DNA of 64,000 nucleotides from Promethearchaeota archaeon (GTDB lineage: Archaea > Asgardarchaeota > Lokiarchaeia > Sigyniarchaeales > SOKP01): positions 1 to 64,000 of the forward strand of contig JABCSY010000007.1 in NCBI GenBank assembly GCA_018238625.1, given 5' to 3'. This document shows positions 27,045 to 37,725 of the stretch, in pieces (the stretch's first letter is position 1; each line of letters starts with the position of its first letter). A program made the translations under genes and the position numbers. A model generated the notes under the pieces. The model was not told where the DNA came from. It made no database searches and worked only from the letters and a program-made list of their open reading frames with translations.

Positions 27045-27920
27045 TTAACATTCAGATATATATTTATAAAAATGCTTAAAATATCCTTTAGTTTTGTGAG
27101 TAATGAAATTTCCTTTAATCTCTGGGTCGTCAATTACATTTTGAATGTTGAAACCCTCTTTTATTACAAAAAGATTCATATATTTATTTGATATCGCCTT
27201 TTCCGGGCATATATAAACACAACGCATACAAAAAGTGCACTTATTTCCAAATATTATTTTATCATTGCTTGTAGATATGTTTCCTGTGGGACATTCTCTT
27301 ATACATTTACCACATAAATTACATGAGTCTGTTGTTACTAGATATTTACCAAAATAAGACGCACCACTACTCTCTGCTTTATTGAACAAATAAGTTCCAA
27401 TTTTTAGCCATAAACTATTTTTTTGAAGATTTAACTTTCCCAATAGTATTTCTTTAGTTCCTTTTTTAACCTTCTTAACAGCTACTTCGTATAACTGTTT
27501 AATTAGAGAATCGTTGTATTTGAACATTACATTAGCAGGCATAACAATCAAGTTTTCATGAAATACTTTATACCCTTTTTTGCTAAGGTATTTTCTAACC
27601 AAGCTTGTAGAACCACCAGAACAAATTGGATCTCCTGCTGTTTTGAAAGTAAATGTTTTTTTATCATCTTCTACATTTGGCAACCTATCAAGAAAATCAA
27701 AAAATATTTTTGGAGCGCTAAACGCATGTACAGGGTGCCCAAAACCTAGAAGGTCGTAATCTCCTATAGAAAGCGCAAGCTTTTTATTTAAAACATCCTC
27801 AATAGGTATAAGCTTTGTAGTGAATCCTTTTTTTTTGAACTCGTTTGCAAACAAGTTCGCAACTATTTCAGTGTTTCCCGTCCCAGAAAAATAGATAATT
27901 CCTATATTTTGAATAAGCAT
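27045..27920 (-). CDS. EFR1-type flavodoxin-ferredoxin fusion
   Basis: 291 residues. The N-terminus IGIIYFSGTGNTEIVA is a flavodoxin FMN-binding loop, followed by GFGHPVHAFSAP. The C-terminus carries two [4Fe-4S] ferredoxin motifs, CNLCGKCIRECP and CTFCMRCVYICP. This arrangement is the EFR1 family of single-chain electron carriers. It presumably passes electrons between Fe-S clusters and FMN in the cytoplasm; partners are unknown. It lies beside the QueG-like protein on the same strand. Confidence 0.9.
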   Translation of the reverse strand: MLIQNIGIIYFSGTGNTEIVANLFANEFKKKGFTTKLIPIEDVLNKKLALSIGDYDLLGFGHPVHAFSAPKIFFDFLDRLPNVEDDKKTFTFKTAGDPICSGGSTSLVRKYLSKKGYKVFHENLIVMPANVMFKYNDSLIKQLYEVAVKKVKKGTKEILLGKLNLQKNSLWLKIGTYLFNKAESSGASYFGKYLVTTDSCNLCGKCIRECPTGNISTSNDKIIFGNKCTFCMRCVYICPEKAISNKYMNLFVIKEGFNIQNVIDDPEIKGNFITHKTKGYFKHFYKYISEC

Positions 27921-28052
27921 CTTTATGTGATTTTAAGATTTATTATTTAAAATTGTTTTACTTACTTTAATATTATACTTATTTGGGCTCAAAACAAATT
28001 AGTTAAAAGATTTACAAAAAACTCCTTTCAAATATTAAACCATCGAGATAGT

Positions 28053-29084
28053 TTATATTGATATCTCTCTTTTTTTCAATTTATATATACCTAACACTAA
28101 AAGCAAAACAGCTATGATGATCCAAATTAATAATGAGAAAATCGGTAAATAATAATTTGTTTTTTCTAAGCCACCAAGATCTATATTCTGGTCAGGATCT
28201 ATTGTAGATGCAAATTTATATACTCCTGTTAACATTCCGAACATACTTTGCCAACTTCTTGAAGGAGGTATTGCATTTAGAGCTTCCATAAAAAAGATAA
28301 AAACATTTCCTAAATGATAGCCCAGATCAAAATGGTATAACTGGAGAGTTTCATAGAAATCACCTACTAATGTCCTAATGAATTGGAAGCCAACAAAAGT
28401 TAATATAATAATTAAGATTATTACAACAGATACATTTTTGGATTTTTTAAAAATTGAAGACAAAGCCATTGTGATACTGGTAAATAAAAATAAAATAAAA
28501 AGACTATATAAGTACAAGGCTGTTAAAAAGGGTATTAGACTGATAAAATGATCGATGTTTCCTGAATTAATAAGTACAGTAATCCATCCTATTGAAAAAA
28601 TTGCAATAAAACTTAGAACCATTCCAAGTAGAAAAACAGCTAAATATTTTCCTAAGAAAATTTTTGTACGAGTAATTGGTTTACTAATTAGAATAAGCAT
28701 CGTACCAGTCTTTATTTCTTCAGCAATAAGAGGTGCGCCAGAAGTTCCAATAACTATTGTGAAAACGATTCCTAATGTCCAAAAAAAAACAGAAAACACA
28801 AGAGAGAAGCTAATAACTGTAGCTGCATGATGAGGAGACACGAGTCCAAAATCTATTACAGAGGGTATCAATAGAAAGAGAAACGGGACGATTAACATAA
28901 TAAAAATTACAATTAATCCTTTTTTCATTGATGAGATATCTCTATATGTCTTTTTAATTACTACATCCGTTTTTTGGAAAATATTCTCAGACAACCAAGC
29001 GCGAACAGGTAAAATAAATTTTTCCTTAAATGCGATATTTTTATTTTTTCTATCCTTAGTTGTTTTAATGTTAAGCTTTTTCAT
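28053..29084 (-). CDS. ABC-2 type transporter permease
   Basis: 343 residues with a ~55-residue basic cytoplasmic N-terminus, then six membrane helices. After helix 2 comes the EIKTGTMLILISKPITRTKI segment characteristic of ABC-2 permeases. A large external loop lies between helices 5 and 6. Its start overlaps the ATPase stop by four bases. It forms the channel for the upstream ATPase, and both follow the giant FG-GAP protein in one operon. Confidence 0.93.
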   Translation of the reverse strand: MKKLNIKTTKDRKNKNIAFKEKFILPVRAWLSENIFQKTDVVIKKTYRDISSMKKGLIVIFIMLIVPFLFLLIPSVIDFGLVSPHHAATVISFSLVFSVFFWTLGIVFTIVIGTSGAPLIAEEIKTGTMLILISKPITRTKIFLGKYLAVFLLGMVLSFIAIFSIGWITVLINSGNIDHFISLIPFLTALYLYSLFILFLFTSITMALSSIFKKSKNVSVVIILIIILTFVGFQFIRTLVGDFYETLQLYHFDLGYHLGNVFIFFMEALNAIPPSRSWQSMFGMLTGVYKFASTIDPDQNIDLGGLEKTNYYLPIFSLLIWIIIAVLLLVLGIYKLKKREISI

Positions 29085-30046
29085 TTATTCTCGCTCTCCT
29101 TTTTTAACATAGTATCCATAAAAATATCCTGTAAAGATCGTTCTAGTTGATGGAAACTAAATAAAATTGTATTATGTTCAATTAATAAATGCGGAAGAGT
29201 TTCTCTAAGCTTTTTCAGATCTTTTGGTATTGCATGAATTTTTCCGTCTGGTTCATTTATTCGGACATTTGAAACGGAACTTTGTTTTTTTAATACTTCT
29301 AAGAATTTATCATTCATGTTTGTATCAAAAACATATAAATTTCTAACGAACCTTTTTTTAATGTTACTAATGGAATCAAAGATTACAATCTCGCCGTGAT
29401 TTATCATTACTACATCTTCACACATTTGTTCTATTTCTGATAAAATATGACTTGAAATGAAAACACTTACATTTTTCGATAATTCTTTAATTTTTTTGAT
29501 TACATCTGCTCTCCCTATAGGGTCTAAATTTGCAGTCGGTTCATCTAGTATTAGAACTTTTGGTTCATGGATTAATGCAGCAGCAATAGCAATTTTCTGT
29601 TTTTCTCCACCCGAATATGTTTCAATGTTTCTATTCCTAGCTTCAAAGAGATTAAAAGATTCTAATAATTCTTGTGCTTTTTTTTTTGCATTTATTCTTT
29701 GCAACCCTCCCAATTGTCCTAAATAAATGAGATATTCTTCACCAGTCATATCATCATAAAAAACAGGGTCTTGAGGTATAAATCCAATTAATTGTTTAGC
29801 CGCTACAGTTCCTGCATTCTCATCTCGTATTTTTGCTCTACCTTCTGTTATTGAAATCGCTCCTATTAACATATTGAGTGTTGTTGTTTTTCCAGCACCG
29901 TTTGGACCTAAGAATCCATGAATTCCTGGTTTAATACGAAGATTAATTTGTGAAACCGCTTTTAAAGCTTTTTCACCTTTCCCATAGACTTTAGTTAGAT
30001 TTTCAGTCCAAATTTCATATTGATGTATAGAACCCTTTTTTATCAT
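29081..30046 (-). CDS. ABC transporter ATP-binding protein (ABC-2 type)
   Basis: 321 residues. Walker A GPNGAGKTT, signature YSGGEKQK, Walker B VLILDEPTANLD, and switch His in ISSHILSE. The C-terminal ~90 residues form the extra regulatory domain seen in NatA/drug-type ATPases. It starts 20 bases after the FG-GAP protein gene and overlaps its permease by four bases, so the three genes form an operon. The cargo is unknown; the surface protein could be a partner or substrate receptor. Confidence 0.95.
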   Translation of the reverse strand: MIKKGSIHQYEIWTENLTKVYGKGEKALKAVSQINLRIKPGIHGFLGPNGAGKTTTLNMLIGAISITEGRAKIRDENAGTVAAKQLIGFIPQDPVFYDDMTGEEYLIYLGQLGGLQRINAKKKAQELLESFNLFEARNRNIETYSGGEKQKIAIAAALIHEPKVLILDEPTANLDPIGRADVIKKIKELSKNVSVFISSHILSEIEQMCEDVVMINHGEIVIFDSISNIKKRFVRNLYVFDTNMNDKFLEVLKKQSSVSNVRINEPDGKIHAIPKDLKKLRETLPHLLIEHNTILFSFHQLERSLQDIFMDTMLKKESENK

Positions 30047-30066
30047 TTACCTCTTATCTCCTTTCT

Positions 30067-33000
30067 TTATTTTCTTTTTATTAAAATCATCTCTTTTTGC
30101 CTTTTGCTATATCTTCTATAAAAAATATAAATACTTGCTATAGCTCCTAAAATGACAAAAGTCAAAATTATTTGAATTTGATTAGGTGGAACTAATACTC
30201 GAATGCTACTAATGGTTGATATTAATCCACTTTTATCGTGCATAATAATATTGATATCTTTCCAACCTGAACTAAGTGAAACACGAATATCTTTGTTTGT
30301 TACATGACCTTGACTTACACCATTTACGATCACTTCAAAATAATCATAACTTGCGTCGGTATCCCATTCAATTTTAAAATTATGGGAACTCATCGATCCT
30401 AAATCAGTAGGAGATAATATCTGAACCGAAAACTTTGAATTTATGCAATATAAGCTATCTTGACTTACCACTAAGATTTCACTTCTATTATCTTCGTTTA
30501 AATCTAAGAGAGGGTAAATCGAAGATACATCCAAATTAAATCTATATAAAAATTTTCGTTTCATTACATCCAGAATTTCAAAAGTCGGAGATTGAGAGTA
30601 TGATTCCCAACCATATTCATCAGTTGATTTAACAAATAAATCACGGTCTATTAAGATTTCACTATAATTGTCTCCATTGATATCTCCAATATTTTCGAAA
30701 TTTCGAATAAATTCATAAGAAGGATATGAAAAAAAAGGATTTGAACACTCAAAAGGTTCAAGATCCCATCTAAATTGTGTTAATTCAATTCCTTCATTTT
30801 CATCGCTATTGTATACATCGTAAAATTGTATTCGACATCCTCTACAATCCCATCCTTCAGACTGGAATCCAACTATTGCATCTGAAATCCCATCATTATT
30901 AATATCTCCTATAGAAGAAAAAGGCATTTTAGATTTACTAGAATACTCTGCATCATAATTTTGATATATATTTTGAAAAGATTCTTTAAATAAAACAATG
31001 GGATTTGAATCCCCAGAATTACCGCTATAGATTTTCACTTCACGTGTAGGAGTGTAATATCCATTTGTAGGTCTATATATACCTACATGATCTAAAAAAG
31101 TATCTCCATTAAAATCCTCGTAAGATGTTAATAGTTTAAGTCTAACTACATCCAAGCTAAAGTCAACACTTCCAGCAGTTAAACTTGAATACCAGTTTAC
31201 TGATACTAGTCCATAGGTGGGAATTATACTTATGGTAGACTTGTTATTAATATCTACTGTTTTAATATCAGTGAGTGCTATATCTCCACTCTCAGAATAG
31301 ACATACTTGCCTAAAATTAGTCCTATCTTTCCATTAACAGATATAATTGTTTTTCCTGGAAGTTCGTAAGGTTTGAAACCATACCTATCTACATTAGGAA
31401 ATGAAGGGATTATTTCCCATTTGTAATCAATAGCTACTTCTGAATCTGTATAATTATCAAAATATGAGATTGATGTGTCCCAATATGGATTCTCGATTAA
31501 TTTATGAGAACAATTATATTTATCTCCAAATTTAAAAATTCCACTTATTATCCAGCTATTTAGACTATTATTTATTGGTAAAATTCTTACATTCTGATAT
31601 GGAATAATAGTTTTATTAAGACTCCATTTATCAAAGAATAAATTATTTTTTATATCAAAAAGGCGTATTCTTGAACTCCAAGCATCATCTGGATTTTCAT
31701 TGAAACCTTCCTTTCCAATAACGGCAATAATATCTAAGTAATTATCTCCAGTTCCGTTAATTACTTCAAAACTTTGAACTTCTAAGTCTAATAAATTAAC
31801 ATCATTAAACTCACTTTCCCATTCATTAACAGAATATTTCCATATATAATATGGGTCATATTCATTATCAAATAAACCCCAATAAAAAGCCCCTAATCCA
31901 AAATTATCAATTATTAAATCAAAAGGAATTTGATTATTTGAAACATTTATTCGAATTCTTATTTCCTTATTTGAATTTATAAAATCTGATAATGTAGTTT
32001 TATTTTCATAATCAAATTCTAAACATGGATATGCATCTTTAGTTCCACGAGTGATTATCCACATATGATCATACTGATAACCAGTATTATTTAATGGATA
32101 ATCTGAATAGTTAGTTCTCGGACTTTTAAAGCCTCCCTTTAAATCAGGATAAGTATGATTATTCCACGTTGTATGCTGATTATCCCAATTGCATATAACC
32201 CATCTTTCACTTGTAGCGTTATAAATTTCATAAGTAAAAGTATACCCGCTAGAGGATGATGTATTTACCATTAATTTAGTTTGCATTTTGAATGCTGAGA
32301 GTCTTTCTATTTGAGAAAGGGGAAATTCCATCCCGCCTAATAATTTATCCTCTAAAAAATCCAATGGGACAATTAGATCCACTACGGCATTCCAGGATCC
32401 AGAATCCTGTGTTGCCTTTACAGTATAGTTTCCATAAGAATAAATATAATCTACTGTTAATTTATCGATTGCAAGTGTAAATGCTGTTGCATTAACTGCT
32501 TCTAATTTGATTTTTACTAGTTTTTGGTCTCCTAGTGTTAAATTTTCTAAATTATTCAGGATTTTTGTCATATTTGTATATAATGCCGTATTATTTATAG
32601 CTGGTGTACTGATTTTATTCCAATGACCACCATTAGAAAAGTTAAAAATATACATGTCAATTTGTTCAATAAGAGCGCTTGATAAAAATCCTTGATAATC
32701 TACAACAAGATTATGTAGCTCACTATTGATAGGATTAGATAAATTAAATGATAATTCTACATTGATCTTATCTTTTCCAGCTGTTGGTACAGAATTTAAA
32801 ACCCAATATTGATTATCTCCACTTTCAACGCTACCTACAGATGTACTATTAGAAGTTGTTCCAATCTTTAGTGATTTTGTTGAATCTGATGAATTATAAG
32901 ACGTATATGTATAGTTTGAATTTTGATTTCCCCATAGATCAAATTCCCTATTGGTAGAAGTTCCATTAATCAGTTCAATACTTTCTGCGCGTAATAATGA

Positions 33001-35241
33001 AGAGATTTCCCAAATTTCATCCCAATTTAAATTATAACTGTTATGCCAGCTATCGTCGATTTCTTCATTTATTCTATTATGAATTTGAAAATCTCCCGAA
33101 TCCATAGGGGATATTGGATTTTCATAACTCCCTTCATATTCAAAATGTCGATAGAATTTATAAGGGGTATTTATTAACGAAGTATTCCAAAATATATTCC
33201 CTGATAATCCATCTATAACTAAGAATTTTATATATTTACTTAACAAAGATTTATAAATTTTCTCTGCCATACTTGATTGGATACTCTCTTGATCCGATAG
33301 ATCTTTAACAATTTGTGTTATCTCTGGAGGTATCGTTGAAGGAATAATCCAAGAAGCATAATCATCAACATTATCATCATTAATATCTCCTATATTCTTT
33401 ATATCTCTTAAACCCTCATAATATTGAAGTGCTGAGATTTCAAAATCCCAGATTATTTCACCACTTTTTCCATCAACAGAGTATAACTCCTTTATAATTT
33501 GTTTTCCATTATTTTCTGATTGACTCCATTCAGGTTCAAAGCTACTTATTTTTTCCACTAAAAAATCGTTAAATCCATTATTATTTAAATCTTCAATCTC
33601 TATTACTTCTGTATCAAAATCCTCATTAGGTCTTACCCATATAATTTCATCATTTTTGCAATCAATACATAAATATCGTCCATTAGCAGAAATTGCAAAT
33701 AAATCTTCTACACTATCACCATTAACATCACCAATATTCAAGAGATAATGAGTAATAAAAGTATCATGATAGTAAGATGGGTATTCATATTCTCCAAGAT
33801 CTCGATAAACAACAATAGGATATTCTGAGCCAATATCGTTTATATCAAAACGGTTAATCAACGACGCTTCAGGTGTGTTATAATCAGTTTCATATTGGTA
33901 AAAACATAACTGAATTCCATAATCAAGAGCTATAACTTCAGGATAAGAACTAAAGTAAAAATCTTCGTAAGTCCAATTAATAAAATTAGTAATTCTAAAT
34001 TTTTCTTCTGAAGTTGGATCAAGTTGAAATAAAATCCCTTGAATAACACCATTTTGAAATAGATCATAAACACTTGAACTATAGTCAAGATGACAACTAA
34101 TTGATATATATTCATCAATCCCATCGTTATTCGTATCTGGAATAGGATAAATTTTTATCCCAGATTTCATAAAAACTCTTCTAACTGAAGAATAAGGAGA
34201 TGTGGGTATATTATATCTGGATAAAGGTGATGTTGATTCAGTCATATTATAACATATAACATTATCAATCTCATTTCCGTATCTTCCAGAAATTATTCTT
34301 AAATAACCATCATCAGCCGCAATAAGAACATCGTTAATAGAGTCATCATCAATATCTCCAACGATTAGTATTTCATCAATTGAATTGGGAACTTCTACAT
34401 AAGTATAATGAAACATATCAAAGATGAGTACTGAGGATTTTCTCAGGGAATAACTCCATAATTTGGTTCCGATCTTTGAATCAAATGCGATTAATTCTCC
34501 TTCTTCTGATCCCGCTACAATAGTTTGATATCCATTATTATTAATATCATCCAATACTTCTAACTTCCAAATATCATTTGTAAAATCTTTATCATTCATC
34601 CAAACTTTAGCACCCGATTTTCCATTTATAACGTATAATCTATACCATGAAGAAATTACGATTTCTGGAATAAAGTCATCAGTAATATCATTGACTATTT
34701 CTATATCCCATGAATATGTAATATGGTCTTGCTCTTCATAATTTTCGGTACTTATACCTTTTATCGTAGGTTTAAACTTCCATATTTCTGACCCATTATT
34801 GGAGGCTATTGCTATTAGATTAGGATGATCTTTATTGTAAGTAATGAGAACTATATCTTTAACATCATCACCAGAAATATCTTCAATAATTTCGAAATCA
34901 ATTACAGGACCCATTGTTCTATAACTCATTTTAATAAAACCATTCAAGGTGATTGTTGCAATTCCTTTATCCATTCCTACAACAATTAAAGAAGGACCTC
35001 CTTCAGTAAAATTTACCATTCTAGGTTGCACTGTTGGTCCATCCCCCGGTATACCTTTACCTACTTTCCAGAGTATTGAATCTGCCCCAGAGCCTCCATT
35101 TTGAGATCCAAGATTAATCACACTCTCATTTGTCAATATATTAGATGGAATTGTAACAATAATAGGTAATAGCAATAAAATACCTATTATTATCGTCGTA
35201 AATACTTTATACCTTCGTTTTAAAATCATTGCAACTTTCAT
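30067..35241 (-). CDS. Giant surface protein with FG-GAP/VCBS beta-propeller repeats (1724 aa)
   Basis: An N-terminal signal/anchor (residues ~10-30) and a C-terminal membrane helix (about residues 1690-1708) followed by a basic tail hold a huge extracellular part to the cell surface. At least ten repeats carry the calcium-binding pattern D-x-N-x-D-G/N-x-x-D, for example GDINNDGISDAIVGF, GDVNGDSVEDLF and DFNGDTFLDHVG. Interspersed PQQ-like stretches (GTKLWSY, GNIFWNTS) point to several beta-propellers of integrin-alpha type. The centre (about 770-1150) is different and Ser/Thr/Asn-rich. It precedes an ABC-2 transporter in an operon. Confidence 0.9.
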   Translation of the reverse strand: MKVAMILKRRYKVFTTIIIGILLLLPIIVTIPSNILTNESVINLGSQNGGSGADSILWKVGKGIPGDGPTVQPRMVNFTEGGPSLIVVGMDKGIATITLNGFIKMSYRTMGPVIDFEIIEDISGDDVKDIVLITYNKDHPNLIAIASNNGSEIWKFKPTIKGISTENYEEQDHITYSWDIEIVNDITDDFIPEIVISSWYRLYVINGKSGAKVWMNDKDFTNDIWKLEVLDDINNNGYQTIVAGSEEGELIAFDSKIGTKLWSYSLRKSSVLIFDMFHYTYVEVPNSIDEILIVGDIDDDSINDVLIAADDGYLRIISGRYGNEIDNVICYNMTESTSPLSRYNIPTSPYSSVRRVFMKSGIKIYPIPDTNNDGIDEYISISCHLDYSSSVYDLFQNGVIQGILFQLDPTSEEKFRITNFINWTYEDFYFSSYPEVIALDYGIQLCFYQYETDYNTPEASLINRFDINDIGSEYPIVVYRDLGEYEYPSYYHDTFITHYLLNIGDVNGDSVEDLFAISANGRYLCIDCKNDEIIWVRPNEDFDTEVIEIEDLNNNGFNDFLVEKISSFEPEWSQSENNGKQIIKELYSVDGKSGEIIWDFEISALQYYEGLRDIKNIGDINDDNVDDYASWIIPSTIPPEITQIVKDLSDQESIQSSMAEKIYKSLLSKYIKFLVIDGLSGNIFWNTSLINTPYKFYRHFEYEGSYENPISPMDSGDFQIHNRINEEIDDSWHNSYNLNWDEIWEISSLLRAESIELINGTSTNREFDLWGNQNSNYTYTSYNSSDSTKSLKIGTTSNSTSVGSVESGDNQYWVLNSVPTAGKDKINVELSFNLSNPINSELHNLVVDYQGFLSSALIEQIDMYIFNFSNGGHWNKISTPAINNTALYTNMTKILNNLENLTLGDQKLVKIKLEAVNATAFTLAIDKLTVDYIYSYGNYTVKATQDSGSWNAVVDLIVPLDFLEDKLLGGMEFPLSQIERLSAFKMQTKLMVNTSSSSGYTFTYEIYNATSERWVICNWDNQHTTWNNHTYPDLKGGFKSPRTNYSDYPLNNTGYQYDHMWIITRGTKDAYPCLEFDYENKTTLSDFINSNKEIRIRINVSNNQIPFDLIIDNFGLGAFYWGLFDNEYDPYYIWKYSVNEWESEFNDVNLLDLEVQSFEVINGTGDNYLDIIAVIGKEGFNENPDDAWSSRIRLFDIKNNLFFDKWSLNKTIIPYQNVRILPINNSLNSWIISGIFKFGDKYNCSHKLIENPYWDTSISYFDNYTDSEVAIDYKWEIIPSFPNVDRYGFKPYELPGKTIISVNGKIGLILGKYVYSESGDIALTDIKTVDINNKSTISIIPTYGLVSVNWYSSLTAGSVDFSLDVVRLKLLTSYEDFNGDTFLDHVGIYRPTNGYYTPTREVKIYSGNSGDSNPIVLFKESFQNIYQNYDAEYSSKSKMPFSSIGDINNDGISDAIVGFQSEGWDCRGCRIQFYDVYNSDENEGIELTQFRWDLEPFECSNPFFSYPSYEFIRNFENIGDINGDNYSEILIDRDLFVKSTDEYGWESYSQSPTFEILDVMKRKFLYRFNLDVSSIYPLLDLNEDNRSEILVVSQDSLYCINSKFSVQILSPTDLGSMSSHNFKIEWDTDASYDYFEVIVNGVSQGHVTNKDIRVSLSSGWKDINIIMHDKSGLISTISSIRVLVPPNQIQIILTFVILGAIASIYIFYRRYSKRQKEMILIKRK

Positions 35242-35819
35242 GTATAAAACACATCAGATTTCAATTATTTCTGGATTTGGCAAATAATTAGGGTTAGTTA
35301 GATTTTTTTATTATTTAACTTTTTTCATTTCTAACTTAATTTATCAAGATATTAGATAATCATAATATAAACTTGCTAAAAGTGAATATTCCATTATTAA
35401 TAGAACTTAAAAAGAATCATGGAGTTTTTCTATAATTTTATCCCTCATAAAAATAATAATTCACTCCAAATCTAAATTTAAAAGGGATAAATAGCAAGGT
35501 AATATTCATTTGACCTACTTTAAAATAGAATAATGCAATTGGTTGAAGAGCTACAATAAAATTATTCATCACATCAACTCTAAAATTATTGAACTTTTTT
35601 TTTCTATTGTATTATTCTTAAACAAATATTATACTGCAAGATTTAGCTTTAGATTAAAAATTGGACTAAATATTATTTAATAATGTTATGTCATTTTGGA
35701 TATTAAGAATCTCTCGTTAAAAGAGAATAAATGATAAAAAGAAATAAATAGAGTGAAAAAAACTGTCAAGTGAAAAGTATAAGCATCGTTATTATTCTAA
35801 AAAGAAATATGAAGCTGCC
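35242..35819. other. 578-base intergenic region
   Basis: AT-rich spacer between the divergent FG-GAP operon and the zinc-ribbon membrane protein. I see no gene, RNA or strong repeat. The last ~55 bases before 35820 read as protein in the frame of the following gene (SSEKYKHRYYSKKKYEAA), so that gene may start earlier. Confidence 0.45.
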
Positions 35820-36329
35820 ATGAGCACTTTTGGAACTGGGCTTGTATTTCTATTCGTTGCGATTATGTCGTTAGTTTTTAGAGCGATTAATTTTGACCTT
35901 ATTGGGTTATCATCCTGGGGTTATTGGCTATTTATACCTGCCTTTTTCATTACAATTGGTGGGTTCACACAGATTAACACTAATATTCAATTCCAAAAAG
36001 CAGTAAGAGTTGCAATATTGGACCGTGGTAATCAGGGTGCTCATAAATTAGAAGATATAGCGCTTGAAGTCGGGATTAAACCTAAGGTCGTGCTTCGGGT
36101 CCTAATCGATTTACGCCAAAAAGGAGTCATTAGTTATCGCTTTAATTCTGAAACTGGCGAGATTATCCTCGGAGAGAACGTCGTTTACGCACCTGTTGAT
36201 AATTATGTAGCCCCACCTAAGAACCTTGCAGAACCCTTATCAACAGAGGGAAAGAGTTATTGCGTTTATTGTGGTCAGCAACTTCGACAAGGGTCCTTAT
36301 TTTGTGAAAATTGCGGCTCTAAAATTTAA
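35820..36329 (+). CDS. Membrane protein with winged-helix and zinc-ribbon domains (169 aa)
   Basis: Two membrane helices (residues ~3-20 and ~32-50) are followed by a winged-helix-like segment (RNQGAHKLEDIALEVGIKP ... QKGVISYRF) and a C-terminal zinc ribbon CVYCGQQL ... CENCGSKI. It may be a membrane-bound regulator or scaffold. ATG 35820 is the first ATG, but coding sequence appears to extend upstream to a GTG followed by seven A at 35753-35762; six A would put that GTG in frame. This is either a homopolymer error or chance. Confidence 0.75.
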   Translation: MSTFGTGLVFLFVAIMSLVFRAINFDLIGLSSWGYWLFIPAFFITIGGFTQINTNIQFQKAVRVAILDRGNQGAHKLEDIALEVGIKPKVVLRVLIDLRQKGVISYRFNSETGEIILGENVVYAPVDNYVAPPKNLAEPLSTEGKSYCVYCGQQLRQGSLFCENCGSKI

Positions 36330-36402
36330 TCTAAGTAATTCAAACTTTAAAAAACAATTTTATTTTAATTTTCTTTTTGCTAAACTTATTTGATTTTTAT
36401 TC

Positions 36403-36573
36403 TCAATATATTGTTTCTTTATTTCTACAGCTTTTACAGACTAATTCTATGTGATTGTAGGACTCTCTTAAGAATAATTTATGATGTTTTAGTTCGCATT
36501 CATAGCATTCCTTCTTTCGATAGAAGAAATTAGGAATAAGATGTTCGTAAGATTTTGTTTTTAGATTATTCAT
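36403..36573 (-). CDS. Small zinc-ribbon protein (56 aa)
   Basis: A short gene from ATG at 36573 to TGA at 36403. Two CxxC knuckles, CYEC at residues 23-26 and CKSC at 46-49, are 19 residues apart, a zinc-ribbon pattern. The N-terminus (YEHLIPNFFYRKKE) and spacing suggest a real protein rather than chance. It lies alone between two plus-strand genes. The role is unknown; similar mini zinc ribbons recur through this window. Confidence 0.55.
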   Translation of the reverse strand: MNNLKTKSYEHLIPNFFYRKKECYECELKHHKLFLRESYNHIELVCKSCRNKETIY

Positions 36574-36753
36574 ATAGAGTTAAAAAACAAATCTTTTTTT
36601 AAGTCCAACCACGGTGGAGATTTTTCGTCTGTAAAATGCATAATTCGTAAGTTTTTTAAAAAGATATAATGTGGTAAAAGATTTATTATCTCATTCTATT
36701 TACTAAAATGAGGATGATCAAAAATTTTAATTGAGAAAATAGAAGGTAACGTA

Positions 36754-37725
36754 ATGAATCGACAAAATCACGGTGGAAATAACAAGGTTCTGATAGAATT
36801 TCAAAATGTATCAAAAAGCTATAAGAATACTTTAGCTTTAGATGAGGTTTCTTTCACCATAAACAAAGGAGATGTGTTTGGTTATATTGGACCTAACGGA
36901 GCGGGAAAAACTACTACAATTAAGATTCTAGTAGGACTAATAAGAGATTATATTGGAGATGTGTATATCACTGGGAAAAATATATCTAAATCTCGCCAAG
37001 AGATATATGAAATATTAGGTTATCATCCACAAGAAGCGGGGTTCCAAAGATGGCGCACTATAAATCACGTTCTAAGAACTTTTGGGCGTTTATCGGGCTT
37101 AGAGTCCACTCTTCTTGAGTCGAAAATTCAGGAAGTACTAGAATTTGTTAACCTACAAGATGTAAGGTATAAGAAGATAATTCATTTATCGGGAGGAATG
37201 ATCCAGAAATTAAGATTAGCTCAAGCGCTTCTAAACGACCCTCAAATAATAGTGTTAGATGAACCCTTATCCGGATTAGATCCGAGTAGTAGGTATCAAG
37301 TAAAAAACCTAATAAAAAATCTTAGCAAAAGGGGAATTACAATATTATTTTCCTCTCACATCTTAACTGACATTCAAGATATTGCAAATAAGATTGGTAT
37401 AGTGAACAAAGGTAGAATTATTAAAATTGGCTCCCCTGACGAGCTACAAAGTGAGTTTCACATAGGTAACATTATCGAAATTGTATATATTAAAGGAGGA
37501 AACCCTTGTCCCAATTTAGAGGATATAGAAGGAATCGAAAGAATCGAAACGGGCGCTTCTAATAAACAACTTGCCCATTTAAAAGTTAATGCTGACATAG
37601 ACAATGTAATTAACGGTATACTTAGAACAATAACAGAACACAAGTCTAAAATGCGCAATTTTAGAATTCTAACGCCAAGTTTAGAGGAAGTCTATTTAAA
37701 ATATATTGAGGGTGATGTTAGATGA
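36754..37725 (+). CDS. ABC transporter ATP-binding protein (ABC-2 type)
   Basis: 323 residues. Walker A GPNGAGKTT, signature LSGGMIQK, Walker B IIVLDEPLSGLD, switch His FSSHILTD. The C-terminal ~90 residues match the accessory domain of NatA/CcmA-like ATPases. ATG 36754 follows GAAGGTAA. The stop overlaps the permease start by four bases (37722-37725). It belongs to a separate transporter from that at 28053-30046. Confidence 0.95.
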   Translation: MNRQNHGGNNKVLIEFQNVSKSYKNTLALDEVSFTINKGDVFGYIGPNGAGKTTTIKILVGLIRDYIGDVYITGKNISKSRQEIYEILGYHPQEAGFQRWRTINHVLRTFGRLSGLESTLLESKIQEVLEFVNLQDVRYKKIIHLSGGMIQKLRLAQALLNDPQIIVLDEPLSGLDPSSRYQVKNLIKNLSKRGITILFSSHILTDIQDIANKIGIVNKGRIIKIGSPDELQSEFHIGNIIEIVYIKGGNPCPNLEDIEGIERIETGASNKQLAHLKVNADIDNVINGILRTITEHKSKMRNFRILTPSLEEVYLKYIEGDVR

